Shown piece by piece: positions 14,512 to 19,465 of a stretch of DNA of 19,465 nt. The notes beneath the pieces are model-generated. The model ran no database searches. It was not told the origin of the DNA and worked only from the letters and a program-made list of their open reading frames with translations. The first letter of the stretch is position 1. Every line of letters begins with the position of its first letter. Both the position numbers and the translations under genes were made by a program. Source of the DNA: an uncultured Brachyspira sp. (GTDB taxonomy: Bacteria > Spirochaetota > Brachyspiria > Brachyspirales > Brachyspiraceae); contig CAKVCG010000014.1 of the NCBI GenBank assembly GCA_934725525.1, positions 1 through 19,465 of the forward strand, written 5' to 3'.

Positions 14512-15453
14512 ATGAAATATATTTATTCCTTACTATTTATAATATTTTCGTTATTATCATGTAAGTCGAATGCGGATAAAATAAAAATAGGCATTTTGCA
14601 ATTGGTAGAACATGACGCTTTAGACGCTTCTTACAGAGGTTTTGTTGACGGACTTAAAGAAGCGGGATATGAAGACGGGAAAAATATAATAATAGATTAT
14701 CAAAACGCTCAAGGCGAGCAGGCAAATTGCGTTACTATAGGGCAAAAATTCATTAACGACAAAAGCGATTTAATCTTGGCTATAGCGACTCCAGCGGCTC
14801 AAGCGGTCGCGAATATGACTAAAGATATACCTATACTTATTACTGCGGTTACCGACCCTGCCGATTCAAAATTGGTTAACGACAATAACGCTCCCGGTGG
14901 AAATGTTACGGGAACTTCCGATTTGACTCCCGTTGAATCTCAAATAGAATTATTAACGGAAATTACTCCGAATGTAAAAACCGTAGGACTCTTATATTGC
15001 TCAAGCGAACAGAACTCTATATTTCAAATAAATATGGCTAAAAGAAAGTTGGATTCTATGGGAATAAAACATATAGATTTGACGGTTTCAAACCCTAACG
15101 AGATTCAGCAAGTTTTACAAAGCGCTATTGGAAAAGTTGAAGCGGTTTATACTCCTACCGACAATATGATTGCGGCGGGAATGGCTACTGTAGCTTTGGT
15201 TGCCGAGCCTGCTAAACTTCCCGTGGTTTGCGGAGAAGGAGGAATGACTAAACTTGGAGGAACGGCTACTTACGGAATAAGTTATTACGAACTCGGAAAA
15301 TTAACCTCCACTCAAGCGGTTTCAATATTGAAAAGCGAAAAAAAACCCGCCGAAATGCCTATAGAATATTTGCAAAAATTTGATTTGATTGTCAATACGA
15401 ATATGGTTGAAGCTATTGGTTTGACTATTCCAGAATCGTTATATAATCAATAA
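14512..15453 (+). CDS. ABC transporter substrate-binding lipoprotein (ABC_sub_bind/DUF534 family)
   Basis: The N-terminus is a lipoprotein signal ending SLLS-C17. The mature protein follows the DUF534/TrpX-like fold: KIKIGILQLVEHDALDASYR, then GFVDGLKEAGY, DLILAIATPAAQAVANMTKD, ILITAVTDPADSKLV, GGNVTGTSDLTPVESQIELL, and YTPTDNMIAAGMATVALVAE. It would capture a small ligand in the periplasm and hand it to the permease encoded 14 nt downstream. Family members bind aromatic amino acids in streptococci (TrpX); the ligand here cannot be read from sequence. A promoter at 14437-14464 drives this gene and probably the next two. Confidence 0.88.
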   Translation: MKYIYSLLFIIFSLLSCKSNADKIKIGILQLVEHDALDASYRGFVDGLKEAGYEDGKNIIIDYQNAQGEQANCVTIGQKFINDKSDLILAIATPAAQAVANMTKDIPILITAVTDPADSKLVNDNNAPGGNVTGTSDLTPVESQIELLTEITPNVKTVGLLYCSSEQNSIFQINMAKRKLDSMGIKHIDLTVSNPNEIQQVLQSAIGKVEAVYTPTDNMIAAGMATVALVAEPAKLPVVCGEGGMTKLGGTATYGISYYELGKLTSTQAVSILKSEKKPAEMPIEYLQKFDLIVNTNMVEAIGLTIPESLYNQ

Positions 15454-15467
15454 AGGATTATTAATTA

Positions 15468-16379
15468 ATGTTTGAAGGAATTTTTCTCGCTATTCAAGGG
15501 GCGGCTTCTCAAGGAATAATTTGGGGAATAATGACGCTTGGAGTTTATATAACTTTTAAGGTTTTGGATTTTCCAGATTTGACGGTTGACGGAAGTTTCG
15601 CTTTGGGCGGAGCGGTAAGCGCGATATTAATATCAAACGGAATGAATCCTTTTATAACTTTAATTTTTTCTTTTTTAGCGGGTTCTTTGGCGGGACTTGC
15701 TACGGGAATATTGAATACAAAATTGCAAATACCCGGAATATTGGCTGGAATTCTTACAATGATAGCTTTATATTCGATTAATATAAGAGTTATGGGCGGA
15801 AGACCGAATATACCGCTTTTGGGAATGGCTACCTCGCTAACCATTATTCAAAATATTCTTTCTTTAAGTAAAGTTATATCCGATTTGCTTGTCGGTTTTA
15901 TATTTTCTTTATTCATAGTTTTTATTATGTATTGGTTTTTTGGAACGGAAATGGGATGCGCTATAAGGGCTACGGGAAATAACGAAAAAATGATTCGAGC
16001 TTTGGGAGTAGACACAAATATAATGAAAACAATCGGGCTTATGATTTCAAACGCTTTGGTTTCTCTTTCTGGAGCTTTGGTTACTCAAAGTCAAGGATAC
16101 GCCGATGTGGGAATGGGAAACGGAACTATAGTTGTAGGACTCGCGTCCGTCATAATAGGAGAGGTTATTTTTGGAAATAGATTTAATTTTTTATATAAAT
16201 TGTTTTCTATTGTAATGGGTTCTATAATTTATAGAATAATAATAGCGATAGTTCTTCAATTAGGATTAAAGGCTACCGACTTAAAATTATTAACGGCAAT
16301 AATTGTGGCAATCGCTCTTTCCGTTCCAGTGCTTAATAAAAAAGCTACGAAAATATTGAATCCAAAAAGAAAAGGATAA
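15468..16379 (+). CDS. ABC transporter permease, branched-chain amino acid type (BPD_transp_2)
   Basis: This is a 303-aa membrane protein with about eight hydrophobic segments. The block LDFPDLTVDGSFALGGAVSA near residues 34-53 is typical of permeases paired with DUF534 binding proteins, and GCAIRATGNNEKMIRALGVD (about 164-183) is the cytoplasmic loop that contacts the ATPase. GGA of the leader lies 10 nt before the ATG. It stands between the binding protein and the ATPase with 14-nt and 2-nt gaps, so it is part of a single operon. It forms the channel of the importer, presumably as a homodimer because no second permease gene is present. Confidence 0.88.
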   Translation: MFEGIFLAIQGAASQGIIWGIMTLGVYITFKVLDFPDLTVDGSFALGGAVSAILISNGMNPFITLIFSFLAGSLAGLATGILNTKLQIPGILAGILTMIALYSINIRVMGGRPNIPLLGMATSLTIIQNILSLSKVISDLLVGFIFSLFIVFIMYWFFGTEMGCAIRATGNNEKMIRALGVDTNIMKTIGLMISNALVSLSGALVTQSQGYADVGMGNGTIVVGLASVIIGEVIFGNRFNFLYKLFSIVMGSIIYRIIIAIVLQLGLKATDLKLLTAIIVAIALSVPVLNKKATKILNPKRKG

Positions 16380-16381
16380 TT

Positions 16382-17170
16382 ATGCTCGAATTACAAGAGA
16401 TTTATAAAACATTTAATAAAGGAACTATAACCGAAAAAAAAGCGATTAACGGAGTCGACTTAAAATTAAACGAAGGCGATTTTGTCACGGTTATCGGCGG
16501 AAACGGAGCGGGAAAATCTACTCTTTTAAATTTAATAGCGGGAGTTTACGAATCCGATTACGGAAAAATACTTGTGGACGGAATAGATATTACCGACAAA
16601 AAAGAATATGCGAGAGCGGGACTTTTCGGAAGAGTATTTCAAGACCCAATGACGGGGACAGCCTCAAATATGGGAATAGAAGAAAATCTTGCGCTTGCCA
16701 AAAGAAAAGGACACCCAAGAACTTTAAGATGGGGAATAACTCGAGTAGAAAGAGACGAATATATTGAAAAATTAAAAAGACTCGATTTGGGTTTGGAAAA
16801 AAGATTAAATTTGAAAGTGGGACTTCTTTCTGGCGGGCAGAGACAGGCGCTCACTCTCTTAATGGCAACCCTTAAAAAACCTCGACTGCTTTTGCTTGAC
16901 GAACATACGGCGGCGCTCGACCCAAAAACCGCAAAAAAAGTCCTTGAAATTACCGAAGAGATAATAAGAGAGGACAAATTAACCGCTTTTATGGTCACTC
17001 ATAATATTAAAGACGCTATTCATTACGGAAACAGACTTATAATGATGAACGATGGAAATATTATTTACGATGTTTCGGGCGAAGAAAAAAAATCTTTGGA
17101 AATTTCAGATTTACTTAAAAAATTTGAAAACGAAGAAAACGTTTTAAGCGATAAATTATTATTGTCTTAA
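16382..17170 (+). CDS. ABC transporter ATP-binding protein
   Basis: This cytoplasmic ATPase powers the importer encoded upstream. Walker A is GGNGAGKST (39-47), the Q-loop is in RVFQDPM, the signature is LSGGQ (149-153), Walker B ends D173-E174 in LLLLDEHTAALD, and the switch His is H207 in MVTHN. All are intact. The extended loop KRKGHPRTLRWGITRVERDE (about 109-128) between Q-loop and signature is characteristic of ATPases that partner DUF534-type systems. The start follows the permease stop by 2 nt. It is 262 aa, the usual size. No convincing terminator follows; a weak ACTAA/TTAGT hairpin lies at 17178-17192. Confidence 0.9.
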   Translation: MLELQEIYKTFNKGTITEKKAINGVDLKLNEGDFVTVIGGNGAGKSTLLNLIAGVYESDYGKILVDGIDITDKKEYARAGLFGRVFQDPMTGTASNMGIEENLALAKRKGHPRTLRWGITRVERDEYIEKLKRLDLGLEKRLNLKVGLLSGGQRQALTLLMATLKKPRLLLLDEHTAALDPKTAKKVLEITEEIIREDKLTAFMVTHNIKDAIHYGNRLIMMNDGNIIYDVSGEEKKSLEISDLLKKFENEENVLSDKLLLS

Positions 17171-17222
17171 TAAAAAACTAATAATTTTTAGTAATTATTC
17201 TTTATACATATTTATTTCTATT

Positions 17223-17237
17223 TTATAATTATTTTTA
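17223..17237. promoter_or_regulatory. possible PerR-box-like operator upstream of ahpC
   Basis: TTATAATTATTTTTA matches the Bacillus PerR box TTATAATNATTATAA at 12 of 14 defined positions (first half perfect, second half 5 of 7). It ends one base before the -35 of the ahpC promoter. In DNA this AT-rich the match could arise by chance. Confidence 0.35.
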
Positions 17238-17238
17238 C

Positions 17239-17267
17239 TTGACAAAATTTATTATTTATTGTATCAT
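17239..17267 (+). promoter_or_regulatory. sigma70 promoter of ahpC
   Basis: TTGACA at 17239-17244, a 17-bp spacer and TATCAT at 17262-17267. AAAGGAG at 17297-17303 then sits 7 nt before the ATG at 17311. Confidence 0.85.
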
Positions 17268-17310
17268 TGTTAGATAAAACAAACAAGAATAACGACAAAG
17301 GAGTTATAAA

Positions 17311-17877
17311 ATGAGTTCATTAATAAATCAAAAACTTATCGATTTTAAAGTTCAAGCCTATCAGGACGGACATTTTAAAGATGTTTCAAAAAGCGATGTA
17401 TTGGGAAAATGGGGAGTATTTTTCTTCTATCCCGCGGACTTCACTTTTGTATGTCCTACCGAATTGGGAGATTTAGCCGACACTTATGACGAATTCAAAA
17501 AAATCGGATGCGAAATTTATTCGGTTTCGGAAGATACGCATTTCGTTCATAAGGCTTGGGCGGACGCTTCCGACACAATCAAAAAAATCAAATATCCTAT
17601 GCTTGGCGACCCTACTGGAATCCTCGCAAGATTTTTCGGAGTATTGGTTGAAGAAGAAGGAAAAGCTTTAAGAGGAAGTTTCGTGGTTAATCCTAAAGGA
17701 GAAATAAAGGCTTACGAAATTCACGACATGGGAATAGGAAGAGACGCCAACGAATTACTCAGAAAAGTTCAAGCGGCTCAATATGTAGAAGAACATGGCG
17801 GAGAAGTTTGTCCTGCAAAATGGAAACCAGGCGCTAAAACTTTGAAACCTGGAATCGATTTGGTTGGAAAAATCTAA
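17311..17877 (+). CDS. ahpC: alkyl hydroperoxide reductase subunit C, typical 2-Cys peroxiredoxin
   Basis: This cytoplasmic peroxidase reduces hydrogen peroxide, organic peroxides and peroxynitrite. The peroxidatic cysteine is C48 in FTFVCPTELGDLA and the resolving cysteine is C167 in GEVCPAKW, close to the 47/166 of enteric AhpC; 188 residues is the usual length. The second active-site region, RGSFVVNPKGEIKAYEIHDM, is complete. No ahpF or thioredoxin reductase gene is in the window, so its reductant is encoded elsewhere. It has its own promoter, a strong AAAGGAG site and a terminator, so it is monocistronic and likely highly expressed. Its codon use includes more GC-ending codons than the hypothetical genes, as expected for an abundant protein. 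Confidence 0.95.
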   Translation: MSSLINQKLIDFKVQAYQDGHFKDVSKSDVLGKWGVFFFYPADFTFVCPTELGDLADTYDEFKKIGCEIYSVSEDTHFVHKAWADASDTIKKIKYPMLGDPTGILARFFGVLVEEEGKALRGSFVVNPKGEIKAYEIHDMGIGRDANELLRKVQAAQYVEEHGGEVCPAKWKPGAKTLKPGIDLVGKI

Positions 17878-17906
17878 TATTTATAATTTTAGATAAACAC
17901 ATTAAA

Positions 17907-17938
17907 AAAAGAGAGGGATTTAATTATCTCTCTCTTTT
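17907..17938. terminator. bidirectional terminator between ahpC and fabD
   Basis: AAAAGAGAGGGAT (17907-17919) pairs with ATCTCTCTCTTTT (17926-17938) over 13 bp with one G-U pair and a 6-nt loop. T runs follow on the plus strand, and the A run at 17904-17910 gives a T run on the minus strand. It serves both convergent genes. Confidence 0.85.
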
Positions 17939-17975
17939 ATTTTATTCTTTAATTATATTTTCAAATTTAAGTATT

Positions 17976-18890
17976 TTAATTAATAGCGGAATTTAAAGAA
18001 TCAATATCGAATACGCAAACCGCTTCAATATCGGGCGCAATTTTTTTTGTCATTCCCGTTAATACTTTTCCCGGTCCGCATTCGTATATTTTAGTTATTC
18101 CTAATTTTTGCATATTAATCATACTGTCAAACCATCTCACAGTCGAAAACATTTGCTTATATAAATTTTCTTTTATAGAATCGAAAGAATGAATCTCGGC
18201 GGTTACATTTGAAAAAACTTTACTTCCCGAATTATTTAACTTTATATTTTCTAAAAATTCTTTCAAACTATCGGCTGCGGGTTTCATGAAAGGAGAATGA
18301 AAAGCTCCCGATACTTTCAAAGGCATAACTCTTTTTGCTCCCGCTTCCATAAGTTTCGGAGTAACTTCTTCTATAGCCTTCGACAAGCCAGAGATAGCGA
18401 TTTGGTCTTTCAAATTATAATTGGCGGCTACAACCTCTTTATTTTCTGGCATACATTTAACTACATCCTCGTAATTTAATCCCAAAACGGCGGCCATTCC
18501 GTAAGGAGCGTCAGAACCAGCCTTTGCCATAAGAATTCCTCTCTCTCTTGCAATTTTTACGGCATCCTCGAAAGATATATAACCTGCGGCGCATAACGCG
18601 GTAATCTCGCCTAAACTATGCCCCGCAAAAAAATCGCCTTTTATATTTTTGGACTCTAAAGCCTTATAAACGGCAATTCCAACCGTAACCAAAGCGGGCT
18701 GAGTGTTTTCGGTTTTTTTCAAATCTTCTTCCGTTCCCTCGAAACATAAAGCTTTAATATCTATGTCGCTTAAAATATTTGCGGCTTTATCGAAAATTTC
18801 TTTTGATTCGGGTATATTGTCGTATAGAGATTTTCCCATTCCCGCAGTTTGAGAGCCTTGTCCTGGAAATAAAAAAGCTATATTTGACAT
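17976..18890 (-). CDS. fabD: malonyl-CoA:ACP transacylase
   Basis: This enzyme moves malonyl groups from CoA to acyl carrier protein, supplying the chain-extension unit of fatty acid synthesis in the cytoplasm. FPGQGSQ (8-14) holds the oxyanion-hole Gln11, the catalytic serine is S92 in GHSLGE, the malonyl-binding Arg lies in ARERG (about 115-119), and the catalytic histidine is H198 in GAFHSPFM. The 304-aa length is normal. The ATG at 18890 follows AAGGAGA at 18897-18903. No other fab gene is adjacent downstream; it converges on ahpC. A likely promoter is at 18958-18986 on the minus strand. Confidence 0.95.
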   Translation of the reverse strand: MSNIAFLFPGQGSQTAGMGKSLYDNIPESKEIFDKAANILSDIDIKALCFEGTEEDLKKTENTQPALVTVGIAVYKALESKNIKGDFFAGHSLGEITALCAAGYISFEDAVKIARERGILMAKAGSDAPYGMAAVLGLNYEDVVKCMPENKEVVAANYNLKDQIAISGLSKAIEEVTPKLMEAGAKRVMPLKVSGAFHSPFMKPAADSLKEFLENIKLNNSGSKVFSNVTAEIHSFDSIKENLYKQMFSTVRWFDSMINMQKLGITKIYECGPGKVLTGMTKKIAPDIEAVCVFDIDSLNSAIN

Positions 18891-18957
18891 ATTAATTCTC
18901 CTTAATAATTTTTAATTACAATAAAAATTTTAAATTAGTTCAAAATAATTTGTATAA

Positions 18958-18986
18958 AATATAACAATAAAATAAAGTTTTATCAA
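18958..18986 (-). promoter_or_regulatory. possible promoter of fabD
   Basis: On the minus strand, TTGATA (18981-18986), a 17-bp spacer and TATATT (18958-18963). The region is AT-rich, so this is moderate evidence. Confidence 0.45.
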
Positions 18987-19010
18987 GGTTTAATTTGTTA
19001 TTTAGAAATT

Positions 19011-19040
19011 GATTGCTTCGGCTAAAGCCTCGCAATGACG
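19011..19040. repeat. ATTGC...GCAAT interspersed hairpin, second locus
   Basis: GATTGCTTCGGCTAAAGCCT followed by CGCAATGACG. ATTGC pairs with GCAAT and the inner GGCT pairs with AGCC. The arms and flanks match the element at 6951-6976, and the GGCTAAAGCC core matches 6923-6932 in the same cluster. It sits in the 313-bp gap between the divergent fabD and the repeat-bearing small ORF; apart from promoters and a palindrome I see nothing else there. Confidence 0.75.
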
Positions 19041-19120
19041 ATTAGTAAAAATTGCAAGGACAAATAAAAATTATTTCGGCAATAACGATTGGATAAAATC
19101 AGAAGGATGATAAAAAATAG

Positions 19121-19148
19121 TTGACTTTTTTAAAAAGTTTGTTATCTT
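19121..19148 (+). promoter_or_regulatory. probable promoter of the (CAGAA)4 locus
   Basis: TTGACT at 19121-19126, a 16-bp spacer and TATCTT at 19143-19148. The transcript would run through the 16-bp palindrome and AAGGA at 19192-19196 to the ATG at 19204. Confidence 0.6.
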
Positions 19149-19167
19149 ATTAATAGATTATATGTAT

Positions 19168-19183
19168 AATTAATCGATTAATT
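19168..19183. promoter_or_regulatory. 16-bp perfect palindrome AATTAATCGATTAATT
   Basis: A perfect palindrome centred on CG lies between the -10 (19143-19148) and the ribosome site (19192-19196), a place where a repressor dimer would block transcription. The composition is AT-rich, but 16 perfect bases around a central ATCGAT is more than background. No binding protein can be named. Confidence 0.45.
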
Positions 19184-19203
19184 GGTTAATTAAGGAAATT
19201 TGA

Positions 19204-19373
19204 ATGAGTGAATTCTCAGAACAGAACAGAACAGAACAGGCTACCATTATATAAATGCCTTTTTTGGTATTGCAAATCTTTTTTCAAAAAAATTATATTT
19301 ATATTCGCTGACAATTTTGTCGGCTTTATTCGTTTTAGTAAATTCTCATGGAGCAATCCATGTCTATTTATAA
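19204..19373 (+). CDS. small ORF with (CAGAA)4 tract, probably phase-variable, interrupted in this sequence
   Basis: ATG 19204 has AAGGA 7 nt upstream and a promoter further up. In the present frame it reads MSEFSEQNRTEQATII and stops at TAA 19252-19254. With one CAGAA unit fewer (or two more), translation would enter the frame that ends at TAA 19371-19373 and give 54 residues: MSEFSEQNRTGYHYINAFFG, then IANLFSKKLYLYSLTILSAL, FVLVNSHGAIHVYL. That frame has a basic-plus-hydrophobic segment like a signal peptide or membrane anchor, then stops. Either it is a small membrane peptide, the 5' remnant of a decayed gene, or a translated leader affecting the next gene. The alternative frame with one more unit stays open to the window end but does not look protein-like. 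Confidence 0.5.
19217..19239 (+). repeat. pentanucleotide tract (CAGAA)4 plus CAG
   Basis: Four perfect CAGAA units (19217-19236) and a partial CAG lie four codons inside an SD-supported start. The unit length cannot preserve frame unless changed by three units, so slippage would switch frame, as at the (AAAGC)10 tract. The tract is short, so its slippage rate should be lower. Confidence 0.9.
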
Positions 19374-19403
19374 AAAATAATTTATTATTAAGGAGGGTCA
19401 ATT

Positions 19404-19465
19404 ATGACTCAAAAAAACATTTTAAAAATTTTAGTAATAATGATAGCGGTATTATCATTATTCGC
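19404..19465 (+). CDS. N-terminus of an exported protein (partial, runs off window)
   Basis: ATG 19404 has a strong ribosome site, AGGAGGG at 19391-19397, 6 nt upstream. The visible residues MTQKNILKILVIMIAVLSLF form a signal peptide: basic start, then a hydrophobic core. Whether it is a lipoprotein or cleaved by signal peptidase I lies beyond the end of the window. It follows the (CAGAA)4 ORF and may share its promoter, so the upstream tract could affect its translation. Confidence 0.7.
   Translation, partial: MTQKNILKILVIMIAVLSLF

Noticed and set aside
19236..19465. Third frame after the (CAGAA)4 tract, open to the window end
   Set aside because: It reads through the strong ribosome site and start of the 19404 gene, and its sequence is irregular and rich in Phe, Lys and Asn without pattern. 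I treat it as chance openness, though more sequence could change this.
1..19465. tRNA, rRNA, origin of replication or insertion sequence
   Set aside because: I found no cloverleaf-like CCA-ending segment, rRNA-like stretch, DnaA-box cluster or transposase anywhere in the window.

Overview
The window is low-GC (roughly 30%) bacterial DNA. Its features fit a spirochaete, most likely Brachyspira-like: spirochaete-style lipoprotein signal peptides (LLFSISC, SLLSC), strong AT bias, AAGGAG ribosome sites, near-consensus sigma70 promoters, and an FtsK with a very long Asn-rich linker. The genus is an inference from style; no marker gene proves it.

Layout. 1-1455 holds a run of small, unrecognised, probably accessory (phage- or island-like) genes, one altered by a fresh 44-bp tandem duplication. 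1610-6737 is core: an outer-membrane beta-barrel protein, UppP (undecaprenyl-diphosphate phosphatase) and the FtsK DNA translocase. 6738-7081 is a cluster of hairpin repeats. 7082-8144 is a surface lipoprotein gene whose start is cut off from its body by a (AAAGC)10 tract, so it is out of frame here. On the minus strand, 11737-8255 is a compact five-gene operon: a coiled-coil protein, an exported TPR protein, a DciA/DUF721 protein, an atypical sigma factor and a probable anti-sigma protein. 11804-14412 is a divergent pair, an Fe-S L-cysteine desulfidase (CyuA family) and a DAACS-family symporter with a neutral-substrate binding site, which probably import and degrade cysteine or a related amino acid. 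14512-17170 is a complete ABC importer (lipoprotein, permease, ATPase). Then come AhpC peroxiredoxin (17311-17877) and, convergently, FabD (17976-18890). The end of the window (19204 onward) has a second pentanucleotide repeat, (CAGAA)4, just inside a translational start, then the signal peptide of a truncated exported protein.

The main finding is the pair of pentanucleotide tracts, each placed a few codons after a good SD-ATG and ahead of a hydrophobic segment. The first shows all the parts of a translational phase-variation switch, currently OFF; one extra unit (or two fewer) restores a 355-residue lipoprotein. Copies of the same ATTGC...GCAAT hairpin lie 100-165 bp upstream of both.
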